Notes: a model not told the origin generated them from the letters alone. Positions 34,394 through 43,590 are shown, counted from the first letter of the stretch. The stretch is 64,000 nt of DNA from Litorimonas sp965205225 (GCA_965205225.1 CBDBFZ010000002.1:434001-498000); one strand, 5' to 3'. A program made the numbers and translations.

Positions 34394-35720
34394 TGGACAC
34401 CTCGAAGAACAGGGTTTTGGGGCCAGTATAGAGGCGAATTTTATAATCGGCTCTCAGGTCAGGCTTCATAGAGTGACGAATGCGTGTCCACAGGCGTATT
34501 TTGGCATGATTTTGGCCCGCATAAGTGGGGGGATCCGGATTTTGAACAGAATCAGGCTATGGGCTGTCGTCGCTCATGGAAAACGAGGCGGCGGAAGTTG
34601 TAGCTTAGCTTGGCCATGGTGATCCGGCCAGCGGCCCTGGCCTGGCCGATTGAGCGGATCGTGATCGCCATCGGCCCTTTCTCATATCCGAAGACATGTT
34701 CAACACAGGCACGGATGGAGGAGCGGGTCGCATTGCCGCGCCGAATGTGCTTTGCCATCGGTTTACCGCGGGGCTTCTTTCGATGGATGTTTGAACGATA
34801 GCCCTGCGCTTTCAGCCAGGCTTCGTTTTTGGCTGAGCGATAAGCTGTATCCGCCCAAACAGACTTTGAGCTGTTGGTGGCATCCAGAACCGATGTCAGT
34901 TCGTGCCCATCATAGCGGGCCGCATGGGTACAGGTCTCTCCCCGGACAAAGCGCCATTTCCGGTCAATACTGATATGGTTCTTGTACCCAAAGTGAGGGA
35001 TGGAAATGTCGACAAGGCCTGCGTCCTGTTCCCCTTCTGCGGTCTTTCGCGCCCTGGAATAGCTGACCACCGCTCGTGCGTCGGTGTCTTTCTGTGCGGC
35101 CCTGGCAGGATCGCCCGCGCCAGATAGCGGACGCGCTTTCACCCGCCCTGGCCCGCTCTTTCTCTTCTTTCCTCATCCGTTGGCGCGGCGCTGACACCAA
35201 AGTGGCATCCACGATCTGACCTCCCGTGGGTTTGTAGCCGCGCTTGCAGAGTTGCTCTTCAAAAGCGGCAAACAGAGATTTGAAAGCACCAGACTGGGTC
35301 AGCTTTTCCTGGGTCAGCTTTTCACGCAACAGCCAAATCGTCTTTTGGTCCGGGGTCGGTTCACCGATCTGAAACCTCAGAAACCGCAACCAACTTAAAC
35401 GATCCCGGATCAGAAATTCCATCCCTTCATCACTCAGATTGTGCATCGACGCCAGAACAAGCACCTTGAACATCGTGACCGGATCATAGGGTGGCCGACC
35501 GCCCTTGGCGCGAACACCATAACCGAGGGCTTCCATCAGAACAGTTCGGAAAGCCTCAAAGTCCACATGACGCTCCAGCGCTTCAAGCGGATCACCTGTC
35601 GCCGATAAGCGAGCAAGATGATCCGACAAGTCAAACAATCCAGGCGCGTGCATCATAAAATCCTCCCAAAACCAGTAAATCAGATCACACCACAAAATGC
35701 ATGGTTTTTAGAGGCCTCCA
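34394..35720 (-). mobile_element. IS5-type element, copy B (1327 bp)
   Basis: Same ends as copy A: TGGACACCTCGAAGAAC at the left and TGGAGGCCTCTAAAAAC (complemented) at the right, 13 of 17 matching. It lies inside the recombinase gene. Removing it with one TG dinucleotide rejoins the recombinase frame as DADEHYWETS. Target duplication is therefore only 2 bp (TG) or unclear. Confidence 0.85.
34552..35656 (-). pseudogene. IS5-family transposase, frameshifted
   Basis: It starts at ATG 35656 (MMHAPGLFDLSDHLARLSAT). The N-terminal half runs in one frame to KEEKERARAG, and the rest continues in another frame from about 35140 (VKARPLSGAGDPARAAQKDT). The catalytic regions are present (IVDATLVSAP, VWADTAYRSAKNEAWL, CVEHVFGYEKGPMAITIRSI). 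A single frameshift therefore makes it inactive, but it preserves the region deleted from copy A. Confidence 0.85.
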
Positions 35721-35898
35721 TGTTCGTCTGCATCCATCATCGCGTCCCGTCTTTCACGGGCGATTGTGAGGGAGTCTGTATTGAGGGCATGCTCACCCTG
35801 CGGCGTTTACCGATAGTGCGAAAGCGGGATGGAACGCACCGCACATAATACCAAGTGTGGCCACGTTGTTCGAGATAGTGATTTCAGCGGACGGTCAT
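35721..35898 (-). pseudogene. Tyrosine recombinase, N-terminal part (DUF6538-type)
   Basis: The ATG at 35898 reads MTVR, then a TGA, then NHYLEQRGHTWYYVRCVPSR and FRTIGKRRR in the same frame. A frameshift follows, then ALNTDSLTIARERRDAMMDA and DE at the IS edge. This matches the N-terminal domain of the recombinase at the window's left edge. The gene starts about 125 bp from the 3' end of tRNA-Arg, the classic layout of an integrase beside its attachment site. Confidence 0.75.
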
Positions 35899-35921
35899 AA
35901 TCCATTGTACCCCAGTCTGGA

Positions 35922-35946
35922 CCCCAATTTGTCCCCCAAATTGGGG
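35922..35946. repeat. Inverted repeat CCCCAATTT / AAATTGGGG
   Basis: Perfect 9-bp arms with a 7-bp loop, between the recombinase start and tRNA-Arg. Position suggests a recombinase arm site or operator; it has no T-run of a terminator. Confidence 0.6.
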
Positions 35947-36022
35947 GAAATTGAGGGGTTGCGAGAAACGCGGGAAAAACAGTAGTTTTCCAACGACTTA
36001 ACGACTTTAAGAATGAGAGAAA

Positions 36023-36099
36023 TGGCGCACCGAGGAGGATTCGAACCCCCGACCCCTAGATTCGTAGTCTAGTGCTCTATCCAGCTGAGCTACCGGTGC
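36023..36099 (-). tRNA. tRNA-Arg (anticodon ACG)
   Basis: A 77-nt cloverleaf: acceptor GCACCGG pairing with TCGGTGC, D arm AGCTCAGCTGGATAGAGC, anticodon stem CTAGA/TCTAG around CTACGAA, and T arm GGGGGTTCGAATCCTCC. The CCA end is encoded. The 3' end faces the broken recombinase, so this tRNA is the probable integration site of the island to its left. I could not see a duplicated 3' segment of it elsewhere in the window. Confidence 0.95.
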
Positions 36100-36175
36100 A
36101 TTGAGCCCTGTTACGTAGGGCTTAGAGTGGCGGGCTCTTAGGCGGCTGGTCACAGAGCCGCAAGAGGTTTTCACC

Positions 36176-36655
36176 TCATCTCAATAGCTTTCGCACATAG
36201 TAACGCACCGAGAGACCATCGGGATAATCGGCCTCACCAAGCTGGGAGAAACCTGACTTGAGATGAAATGCATGACTGCCGGGATTATCGAGCGCTGTAT
36301 TGATCTCGCAGGCCAGGTGCGTGTGTCCCGCCTTCCGCGCAAAGCTTTCCAAATCATGGTAGAGTGTCCGCCCGGCACCCTGCCCCTGTGCACTGTTTGC
36401 TACAATGATGCGGTCTATATATAGATAATGATCCAGATGGTCTGACAGCCAGTCGAGATGCTTGTGGCGATTGTCTGACGCGCCATCATAGGCGAAAAGC
36501 GCGGCCTCTCCCTGCAAGATCTGACGCGCATAATCAGACCGTTTGAGCAATTGGATCAGCTCCGCGTCATCAAGAGGAGACAGCCAATGGACGAACTCGG
36601 CATTGTTACGCAGAATGACCGGGTAGTGGCGAGGGTCGATCCGGGACGGAGTCAT
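36176..36655 (-). CDS. GNAT family N-acetyltransferase
   Basis: Protein of 159 residues with the acetyl-CoA pyrophosphate loop in YIDRIIVANSAQGQGAGRTL (Q-x-x-G-x-G/A type). The C-terminal motif NPGSHAFHLKSGFSQLGEAD is the usual motif B region with an aromatic before the final strand. The substrate cannot be predicted. It overlaps the upstream P1 peptidase gene by 4 bp (ATGA), so the two are co-translated and may act on the same class of amine or peptide. Confidence 0.85.
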   Translation of the reverse strand: MTPSRIDPRHYPVILRNNAEFVHWLSPLDDAELIQLLKRSDYARQILQGEAALFAYDGASDNRHKHLDWLSDHLDHYLYIDRIIVANSAQGQGAGRTLYHDLESFARKAGHTHLACEINTALDNPGSHAFHLKSGFSQLGEADYPDGLSVRYYVRKLLR

Positions 36656-37626
36656 TGCGCGGCAAGCACACCCCGCGTCAAAGCGCGCGCGACAGCCCGC
36701 GCCGCGGCAGCCCCGAGCCAGGACAGTTCCGCCGGACCTTCAGCCGAACGCTCTCCGATAGACAGGGCAAACAGCGTGTCTCCATCAAGCGGTGTGTGCG
36801 ATGGATGTACCGAAAGGGCGAGCCCGTCCTGAGCCATGATGGCCAGGCGCTTCAGGTCAGATGGCGACAAAGCTGCATCAGTGATGACCGTACCTATGAC
36901 CGTGTTTTGGCTGGCTCCGCTCTGCCCGGCCTGTTCAAAAAGGGCCAGTTTAGTATCTGCCGGAGCGCTCCAGCGATAATCCTGTGAGGGACGCCGCGTA
37001 CCAAATTCATCATCCTGCTCATAAAGCCAGGCGTTCGGAAGATCCGTACCGGGTAGGAAGGGTGATCCAACCGGGTTGGCTGCGATCAGGGCGCAAACCG
37101 TTACGCCCTCAACAGTTTCACTCGCCATGCCAAAACCGCCTGGATAGAGCCCGGCTGTCGCGCCATAGCCAGCACCGACCCGCCCTTCGGCGGTTTCATG
37201 AGACAGAGCAGTCCATGCGGCTTTTCCAAGCGCATGGTAAGGCGGCGTTCCGCCCCAGTTCTTATCGCCGCCATTGGCATTATCGAACAGGATTGCCGAT
37301 GGCACGATTGGGGAAACAGGAATGGGGGGCGGCCCGGCAACAAATCCGACGCCTTTTGACCCCAACTCGGCGCAGACTGCATCTGCAGCGGCGAGGCCGT
37401 AGACTGAGCCGCCTGATAGAACGATGGCATGGACTCTGTCGACCAGACCCCCCAGAGCCAGCGTATCGGTTTCCCGTGTTCCGGGACCACCGCCCCGAAC
37501 ATCAACGGCGCAGAGAGACGGGTCATCCGGAACAATAACCGTCACGCCCGTCCGAATTTTTTCGTCATGCGCGTGTCCGATCCAGAGGCCGGATAGAGGG
37601 AGCAGTCTCGGATGGGCGTGCGTCAT
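36652..37626 (-). CDS. P1 family peptidase (DmpA/BapA-like aminopeptidase)
   Basis: Protein of 324 residues of the N-terminal nucleophile type. VDVRGGGPGTRETDTL, HAIVLSGGSVYGLAAADAV and GRVGAGYGATAG are family motifs of the larger subunit. QNTVIGTVITDAAL contains the expected self-cleavage site Asn241-Thr242, which frees the catalytic Thr as in NylC-like members. The C-terminal subunit carries FALSIG. Relatives hydrolyse N-terminal beta- or D-amino acid amides and peptides. No signal peptide is seen, so it is cytoplasmic. It overlaps the GNAT gene that follows. Confidence 0.88.
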   Translation of the reverse strand: MTHAHPRLLPLSGLWIGHAHDEKIRTGVTVIVPDDPSLCAVDVRGGGPGTRETDTLALGGLVDRVHAIVLSGGSVYGLAAADAVCAELGSKGVGFVAGPPPIPVSPIVPSAILFDNANGGDKNWGGTPPYHALGKAAWTALSHETAEGRVGAGYGATAGLYPGGFGMASETVEGVTVCALIAANPVGSPFLPGTDLPNAWLYEQDDEFGTRRPSQDYRWSAPADTKLALFEQAGQSGASQNTVIGTVITDAALSPSDLKRLAIMAQDGLALSVHPSHTPLDGDTLFALSIGERSAEGPAELSWLGAAAARAVARALTRGVLAAQ

Positions 37627-37756
37627 TCATGTGGTGTAAGCACGCAGGGGTCTGCGTGCAACGTGGTCTAACCTTGACTCTTCATGTCAGAATTTTCAAA
37701 AAGGGGTGTTCGTATCTTTTTCTCGTCTCCTTTCGAAGAATGGAACCGAACATGGG

Positions 37757-37790
37757 GCGGCGGGATGGCACTCCCGCCGCTTCGCTTTTT
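37757..37790 (+). terminator. Rho-independent terminator-like hairpin
   Basis: Perfect 9-bp stem GCGGCGGGA/TCCCGCCGC with a 6-base loop, followed by TTCGCTTTTT on the plus strand. No plus-strand gene precedes it; the stretch 37627-37756 shows nothing I recognise, so a small RNA or lost gene is possible. Confidence 0.6.
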
Positions 37791-37808
37791 AGAACTGACG
37801 TTTCAGCG

Positions 37809-38165
37809 CTAGCCGTCCTTGTGCAGGCTTGTGGTCCGATCATGATCCAAATCTTTAACAAAGCCGTTTAGGATTTGCTTCTCGCACCGTTTCTTGTTGA
37901 CCGTCCATCCCAGATTGCGCGGAATGTCTTTCCGGCAAACGACTTTGGCCTTTTACGCCATGGCTTCATACAGCTCAGCGGCACCGACATCGGTATCCAG
38001 CTCGTCCATAACAACGGTAAATGTGACTTTTTCACCGTAAGAACGCGCGCTAACCTCAACAGATACGGCCGCTTGAGCCGCGAGGGGTATAACAGCAAGG
38101 CCGAGGGCTGTTGCGAGTGCGAAAGCACTGCGGGATAGTGTTTTCTGATTTTGAATGCGGGACAT
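37809..38165 (-). pseudogene. UrcA family protein with an in-frame stop
   Basis: The ATG at 38165 starts a signal peptide (SAFALATALGLAVIPLAAQA) followed by VSVEVSARSYGEKVTFTVVM and ELDTDVGAAELYEAMA. A TAA then stops the frame at 37953. The same frame continues KAKVVCRKDIPRNLGWTVNK and KRCEKQILNGF to a TAG at 37809, giving the family's two conserved cysteines. UrcA proteins are small secreted or periplasmic proteins of unknown function, common in alphaproteobacteria. The stop removes both cysteines. Confidence 0.75.
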
Positions 38166-38417
38166 GTGTCTCTCCTTTTCTCGTCTCCACGTGGCATTAG
38201 GATCGTGGCACCGTCCCTGACGTCTGCTCTACAGTTACGACGACAAGCGTCGTGAAGCAATGAAAGTTTTATTGAAAAACGATAATGTTTTTGTGATTAC
38301 CTTTTATTCCAGTGGCAAAGTCTTGATTCGCTTCTGAAATCTTCTAAATGTCTTCGCCTTGCATTGGCGTCCTATGGGCGTCTGCGCTGCCAATTCACCG
38401 TCCGCGAGAGCCCAACT

Positions 38418-38900
38418 ATGCAGAAATATCCGATGACACCTGAGGGTCATGCCGCGCTGGAAGTGGAACTTAAGCATCTCAAATCGACGGCACGCCCGGA
38501 AATTATTCAGGCGATTTCCGTCGCGCGCGATTATGGCGATCTATCTGAAAATGCCGAATATCATGCAGCCAAGGAGAAACAGGGATTCATTGAGGGCCGT
38601 ATTCAGGAGCTCGAATCCAAACTATCTCTGGCGCAAGTCATCGATACAAGCTCTCTGAACGGCGACCGGGTGACGTTTGGCGCGATCGTCAAGATCGTCA
38701 ATGAAGATACGGATGAAGAGTCCGCCTATCAGATCGTGGGCGAGGATGAGGCCAGCGTCAAAGATGGAAAAATTTCTAATACTAGCCCGATCGCACGCGC
38801 CATGATGGGCAAGGAAGTTGGCGACATTTTCGAAGTGATCGCGCCTAGCGGTGCCAAGGGTTATGAGATCCTCGGTATCAGCTATCCGAAAGTCGGATAA
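38418..38900 (+). CDS. greA: Transcription elongation factor GreA
   Basis: The frame is open upstream to 38364, but the family start is ATG 38418 (MQKYPMTPEGHAALEVELKH), giving 160 residues. The coiled-coil tip DYGDLSENAEYHAAKEKQGF carries the conserved acidic residues that stimulate RNA cleavage by stalled polymerase. The C-terminal FKBP-like domain has SPIARAMMGKEVGDIFEV. It is followed 9 bp later by the ELM1-family gene on the same strand. Complete, and of normal length. Confidence 0.95.
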   Translation: MQKYPMTPEGHAALEVELKHLKSTARPEIIQAISVARDYGDLSENAEYHAAKEKQGFIEGRIQELESKLSLAQVIDTSSLNGDRVTFGAIVKIVNEDTDEESAYQIVGEDEASVKDGKISNTSPIARAMMGKEVGDIFEVIAPSGAKGYEILGISYPKVG

Positions 38901-38909
38901 AATCTGGCT

Positions 38910-39851
38910 ATGCGCATTCTCGTCGTCTCCGATGGCAGGCGCGGGATTGAGAATCAGGCCCTTGGATTAGCGGAATCTGTTGCTAGGCAGGCCACAAGCG
39001 CATGTGAGATCGTCAGGCACAGGCCGACGAACAACCCGGCTTTTTCCTTGCTGCCCCCCCGTCTTCAACTCGCGATCAAGCGAGATTTTGAATTGCCGGG
39101 TGCTGATCTTGTCATCGGTTGCGGGCGACAGGCCATCGCGCCTTTGCTGGGTCTGCGCCGCCGCGCTCACCCAGTTTTCACTGTCTATGTGCAGGATCCG
39201 CGCCTCGATCCATCGCGCTTTGATCTTGTCGTCGCGCCCGCGCATGACGGGTTAAGTGGTCCCTATATCGAGACCATGATCGGCTCACCTAACCGGGTCA
39301 CGCGGGACCGGATCATCACCGGCACGCTTGCCGAGGCAGACCGCCTCAGACACTTGCCCATGCCCCGCGCCCTGTTCACCATTGGTGGGCCAAGTCGGAC
39401 ACACCAGATGGGGCCAGAGGTGATCCAGACGCATCTCAGCGCCGCAAAGATACTGACAGATCAGGGCTATAGCCTTCTGGTCACCACATCCCGCCGAACA
39501 CCGGAGACAGCCCGCAACGCCTGGGGCGATTTCGCGAAAGAGACCAAAGCGACCTGGCTTCACACGCCCGAAAGCGAAAGCCAGAATCCCTATTTCGCTT
39601 TTCTGGGCGCGGCGGATATTCTGCTGGTGACAGAGGACAGCACCAATATGCTTACGGAAGCCTGCGCGACGGGTAAGCCTGTCTATCGGCTGCAGATGGA
39701 CGGCAATCCCGGCACGTTCCAACAGCTTTATGATGCGCTTGAGACGCGCTGCGGCGTCCGGAGATGGGACGGCCAGTTGGATACGAAACCCTACCCTGCT
39801 CTGGACGAGACAGCTCGAATTGCAGAACGGATTCTGGAACGGATGCGCTAG
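38910..39851 (+). CDS. ELM1 family protein (mitochondrial fission ELM1-like, DUF1022)
   Basis: Protein of 313 residues. The motifs SDGRRGIENQALGLAE at the N-terminus, GADLVIGCGRQAIAPLLGLR, VQDPRLDPSRFDLVVAPAHD and VTEDSTNMLTEACATGKPVY are typical. The last resembles the donor-binding end of GT-B glycosyltransferases. The family is conserved in alphaproteobacteria and in plant mitochondria (ELM1, a recruiter of dynamin-like proteins); its bacterial role is not established. It lies 9 bp after greA and is probably co-transcribed. No signal peptide or membrane segment. Confidence 0.85.
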   Translation: MRILVVSDGRRGIENQALGLAESVARQATSACEIVRHRPTNNPAFSLLPPRLQLAIKRDFELPGADLVIGCGRQAIAPLLGLRRRAHPVFTVYVQDPRLDPSRFDLVVAPAHDGLSGPYIETMIGSPNRVTRDRIITGTLAEADRLRHLPMPRALFTIGGPSRTHQMGPEVIQTHLSAAKILTDQGYSLLVTTSRRTPETARNAWGDFAKETKATWLHTPESESQNPYFAFLGAADILLVTEDSTNMLTEACATGKPVYRLQMDGNPGTFQQLYDALETRCGVRRWDGQLDTKPYPALDETARIAERILERMR

Positions 39852-39854
39852 GGC

Positions 39855-40709
39855 CTACTCACACCCCACGGCGTTTTCGCCCGCCTGCATAGTCCAATCG
39901 ATCGCGTTGCTCAGCAGTTGGCGATGCTCGGTCGCCTTAAAACTCTCAATCGTGTGCCCCAGCGCGCTGGCGACGGCCCGGCCGCCTGTCGGCAGGCATC
40001 GCGCCCAGATGATGGGATGGTTTTCCGGTTGATCGCCCATGCGCAGATCCTCTGGCCCATAAACTGTATTGCGCGGATCATAGGTCGTTTCGTCAAGTCC
40101 GGCGAGGGTGATGAATTGGTCGCTCGGAATTCCATCAAATGAATACCATTCATCGGTTGCAGAAAACCGGTCCGGTAGATCGTCCATGACGGGATGGCCT
40201 ATATTCAGGACCACGATATCAGCCGTCTGGAACTGCGGTGCCATGGGATGAGAGATAAAGTGGGGACCAACCAATTCGTCCTGATAAAAGCCCCAGTCGC
40301 TCTGGCTCGCATCCATACTCCCGTGAATCAGGATGACGGCCCCGTCATCGGCCAGCCATGTCTGGAACGCTGCCTTATTATCCGCGCTCAGCGAGTCACC
40401 TGTCGCACTGTTAAAAACAACGAGGTCAAATCGAGACAAGGTCTCGGCATTGAAAATTTCGGAGTGCTGGGTGGTGAAATAGCCAAGACCTTTACTGTCC
40501 GCAATTTCAATCAGAGCGACATTGCCTCCGGCAATCCCCTCCTCATGCCGCCATCCAGCCGTGTCCGAATAGATCAGCATAGCTGGCTGCGGCATATATT
40601 CTGTCGGCACAGGCGCGAGTTTGGGGTCCATTGGAGCGAAACTTACCGTCGTGACGCACCCCATCAGCAGAATTGTAGCAAGTAGAGCAGTCAGGGTATA
40701 TCGGAGCAT
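39855..40709 (-). CDS. ThuA-domain lipoprotein
   Basis: Protein of 284 residues with a lipoprotein signal: LTALLATILLMGC, lipobox Cys about 18. The mature part is ThuA-like (glutamine-amidotransferase-like fold): MLIYSDTAGWRHE, FDLVVFNSATGDSLSADNKA, GAVILIHGSMDAS, LNIGHPVMDDLPDRF and DEWYSF. TRP-rich ends of the family, HPIIWAR...GRAVASALGHT, are present. ThuA proteins are linked to sugar use; the exact reaction is unsettled. It converges on the ELM1 gene with only 3 bp between the stop codons. Confidence 0.85.
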   Translation of the reverse strand: MLRYTLTALLATILLMGCVTTVSFAPMDPKLAPVPTEYMPQPAMLIYSDTAGWRHEEGIAGGNVALIEIADSKGLGYFTTQHSEIFNAETLSRFDLVVFNSATGDSLSADNKAAFQTWLADDGAVILIHGSMDASQSDWGFYQDELVGPHFISHPMAPQFQTADIVVLNIGHPVMDDLPDRFSATDEWYSFDGIPSDQFITLAGLDETTYDPRNTVYGPEDLRMGDQPENHPIIWARCLPTGGRAVASALGHTIESFKATEHRQLLSNAIDWTMQAGENAVGCE

Positions 40710-40841
40710 GGCTCTTCCTATTCAGAATAGATGCAATCATGCAACCGTTCACAGGAAGGTAACGCTTGAGCCCTGTGTCCCGCTTGCGGCGCATGGTTTG
40801 CCGCCTTATTTGAGGGATTCACCAACTTTAAGGCCCATTCC

Positions 40842-41840
40842 ATGAGCGACATCGTTCATCATCCTGTCCTGATTATCGGATCTGGCCCTGCGGGGTATAT
40901 GGCAGCAGTCTATGCTGCGCGCGCTTTGCTGAAACCGGCCATCGTTGCGGGTCTGCAACCTGGCGGTCAGTTAACCATCACAACGGACGTCGAAAATTAT
41001 CTGGGCTTTCCAGAAATCATGGGCCCGGAGCTTATGGAAAAGTTCAAGGATCATGCGCTGAAGTTCGGCACTGAATTCTATGAAGACATGATTGTCGATG
41101 TCGATTTCTCATCGCGTCCCTTTAAGGCGATTGGCGATGGCGGAAAAATTTACACTGCCGACTCCATCATCATCGCGACTGGCGCACAGGCCAAATGGCT
41201 TGGACTGGAATCAGAACAGACCTTTGGCGGGTTTGGCGTCTCGGCCTGCGCAACATGTGACGGGTTCTTCTATCGTGGCAAGGAAGTCGTGGTCGTCGGT
41301 GGCGGCAACACAGCTGTCGAAGAAGTGCTCTACCTGTCCGGCCTCGCCAGCAAAGTCACTTTGCTGCACCGCCGCGACAGTCTTCGCGCCGAGAAAATTC
41401 TGCAGGAAAGGCTGTTCAGCAAAGCCAATGTCGAGGTTCTCTGGAACCATACGCTTGAAGAGATTGTCGGTGATACGAAACCCATGCCCAATGTGACGGG
41501 CACGCGGATCAGGAATGTCGAAACGGGCGAAGAGCGAATTCTGCCAGCGCACGGCGTCTTCATCGCCATCGGCCATAAGCCCGCAACAGAAGTCTTTCAG
41601 GGCCATGTCGAGATGAATGAGGGTGGATATATCATCAGCGCCCCCGACAGCACACGCACAAATGTGCCGGGCATCTTCGCGGCTGGCGATGTATCTGACG
41701 AAACCTACCGGCAGGCTGTGACCGCCGCAGGTTTGGGCTGCATGGCAGCTCTGGAAGCGGAACGCTGGCTCGCAGAACAAGAAGCGCTGGAAACCAAAAG
41801 GACTGATACGCTCAGCCCGTCAGTTCAAGCGGCGGGGTAG
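40842..41840 (+). CDS. trxB: Thioredoxin reductase
   Basis: Transfers electrons from NADPH through FAD to thioredoxin. The 332-residue protein has the FAD loop GSGPAG (13-18), redox-active CATC (136-139), the NADPH loop VVGGGNTAVEE, and the C-terminal FAD motif IFAAGDVSDETYRQAVTAAG. The C-terminus is about 15 residues longer than the core family, ending KRTDTLSPSVQAAG. A LysR-type gene follows on the same strand, a frequent arrangement in alphaproteobacteria, though here a decayed minus-strand gene lies between. Confidence 0.95.
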   Translation: MSDIVHHPVLIIGSGPAGYMAAVYAARALLKPAIVAGLQPGGQLTITTDVENYLGFPEIMGPELMEKFKDHALKFGTEFYEDMIVDVDFSSRPFKAIGDGGKIYTADSIIIATGAQAKWLGLESEQTFGGFGVSACATCDGFFYRGKEVVVVGGGNTAVEEVLYLSGLASKVTLLHRRDSLRAEKILQERLFSKANVEVLWNHTLEEIVGDTKPMPNVTGTRIRNVETGEERILPAHGVFIAIGHKPATEVFQGHVEMNEGGYIISAPDSTRTNVPGIFAAGDVSDETYRQAVTAAGLGCMAALEAERWLAEQEALETKRTDTLSPSVQAAG

Positions 41841-42447
41841 GACCGCGAACCGTTCTGATCGCCGCATAGGCGGGCATGACCGGTGCGCCGAATGCATTCC
41901 AGACAATGCCGGACCGGGTCACAATATAAAGCCCGCTGCTCGGGACCATTGCCTCTAAAGCCGCGAACTTCATCGTTACGGGAACCCAGAGGAAAACCAG
42001 ACCTGGAATTTTCGTGCCGCCATCCATCAGCTCTTGCGTCAATGAGAGTAGAATGCCGATCTCAATCACATCGGCCAGGCTGGCGATGATCGCCAATACC
42101 GCGATAGATCCAGAGTTTCGATCCATTCCGCGCAGCAGACACATCAAAGAACACGCCGAACAGGCCATAAATTGTCATGAACAGGAAATCCCAGCGATTA
42201 CCCGCATCCATCATCGCCATCCGTCGCATCCGCTCAGGATCATCGACAGTCATGAATAGATTGATCAGGTCTTGCGGAACCTGCGCAAATTCAAAGCATA
42301 GACCGGACCTTCATAGCCGCTGACGGCGCTCGCTGTGTCGTTTGGAAACAGCGATGGTATCGACGATGGTATCGACGATGGTATCGACAGGGCGATAAGT
42401 GTCGTCGTGATGCCAAACAAGGCGCACAGGCGATCAAGGGCGTGCAT
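41812..42447 (-). pseudogene. Membrane protein, decayed by frameshifts
   Basis: Three consecutive minus-strand frames read as one gene. It begins MHALDRLCALFGITTTLIAL (42447), followed by FAQVPQDLINLFMTVDDPER and NRWDFLFMTIYGLFGVFF. SIAVLAIIASLADVIEIGIL then leads to the stop at 41812. At least two frameshifts join these. Several hydrophobic stretches suggest a four-helix membrane protein of unknown function. It overlaps the end of trxB by 29 bp. A 12-bp tandem repeat lies near its N-terminus. Confidence 0.6.
42353..42388. repeat. Three perfect 12-bp tandem repeats
   Basis: GATGGTATCGAC is repeated three times without change inside the decayed membrane protein gene. On the minus strand it encodes SIPS units. 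The perfect copies indicate recent slippage. Confidence 0.85.
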
Positions 42448-42495
42448 GGAGCCATTGACGCTTTCCGTTAGTCAGAATTTCGTTAGGAGAGGCCC

Positions 42496-43413
42496 ATGCC
42501 TGATTCAATCGACTGGGACAAACTCAAGACCTTTCACGCCGCAGCGCGGTCGGGATCGCTGACTCGCGCAGCAGAGGATCTCGGTATTTCTCAAAGTGCC
42601 GTCTCGCGTCAAATCGCTGCGCTGGAAGAGGGTATGAACTTACCGCTCTTTCATCGGCATGCGCGCGGCCTGACCCTAACCGAGGAAGGGACGATGCTGT
42701 TCAAGACAGCCTCTGACGTTCATGGCCGTATTGTGATGAGTCTGGCCAGCGTGCAGAATATCCGCAAGTTGCCGCAAGGCGCCTTGCGAGTCAGCTCTCC
42801 CATTTCTCTGGGGTCCAACTGGCTGACAACGGTCCTACCCGAATTCATGACCGCCTATCCCGAAATCGAGGTGCAACTAATCCTTGAGGACTCCGAACAT
42901 GATCTGATGGCGTTCGATGTGGATTGTGCCTTACGCCCCTGGCCATCGACCCAGGGCGACTTGATAGAACGCAAACTCGGTCAAATCACACAATCCCTAT
43001 ACGCTGCGCCCAGTTACCTGGCGGAATTTGGCGCCCCAACATCAGCCCGGGATATGGACAATCACAAGATCGTGGCTTTTGGCGATCTGCTGCCGTCGTC
43101 AAAACTGCAAAGCTCGAACTGGACGATGACCGTGGCCCGAGAACCATCAGAGGGGCCTCGCAAGCCGGTCATGAGCATCAACAATCTTCACGGCATTATG
43201 CGGGCTGCCGAAGCCGGTATCGGGCTGGCCGGACTACCCGATTACATGACGGCGTCATCTCGGCGACTGGTCCGTATTCTGCCAGATATCAGAGGCGAAA
43301 GTTTCGACCTTCACTTTGTTTATCCGACTGAGCTTCGAGGCTCGGCCAAGGCTAAAGTCTTCCGGGAGTTTCTGCAGCGCGTCACGCGGATCTCACCCTC
43401 AATTCGCAACTGA
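42496..43413 (+). CDS. LysR family transcriptional regulator
   Basis: Protein of 305 residues with a LysR N-terminal winged helix (LKTFHAAARSGSLTRAAEDL, then GISQSAVSRQIAALE) and a periplasmic-binding-protein-like effector domain (GALRVSSPISLGSNWLTTVL, AAEAGIGLAGLPDYM). Divergent targets are not evident because trxB lies upstream on the same strand. In related alphaproteobacteria a LysR gene often follows trxB, so it may be part of that conserved locus. The ligand is unknown. GGAGAGG lies just before the ATG. Confidence 0.93.
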   Translation: MPDSIDWDKLKTFHAAARSGSLTRAAEDLGISQSAVSRQIAALEEGMNLPLFHRHARGLTLTEEGTMLFKTASDVHGRIVMSLASVQNIRKLPQGALRVSSPISLGSNWLTTVLPEFMTAYPEIEVQLILEDSEHDLMAFDVDCALRPWPSTQGDLIERKLGQITQSLYAAPSYLAEFGAPTSARDMDNHKIVAFGDLLPSSKLQSSNWTMTVAREPSEGPRKPVMSINNLHGIMRAAEAGIGLAGLPDYMTASSRRLVRILPDIRGESFDLHFVYPTELRGSAKAKVFREFLQRVTRISPSIRN

Positions 43414-43590
43414 CTCCCCCTGAGATGATAGGAGTCATGCAAAAAAGCATAGATTGCTTGCATGACTAACAGTTCTGCCGAGGGCCTGAAGTTCCTAAAT
43501 AACAATCAACACACGGCGACATCCTCCCCCTTTGCCGCTGCTGTGTTTTATACCGCAAGTCACTCTCCCCGATTGAATTGCGAAGACTTT

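Noticed and set aside
36023..36050. Second copy of the tRNA-Arg 3' end as the other attachment site
   Set aside because: I looked for the T-arm and acceptor sequence elsewhere in the window and found none; it may lie outside.
37868..38260. Minus-strand frame of 130 codons over the UrcA gene
   Set aside because: No family resemblance and it runs out of frame with the clear signal peptide and cysteine region of the UrcA-like gene.
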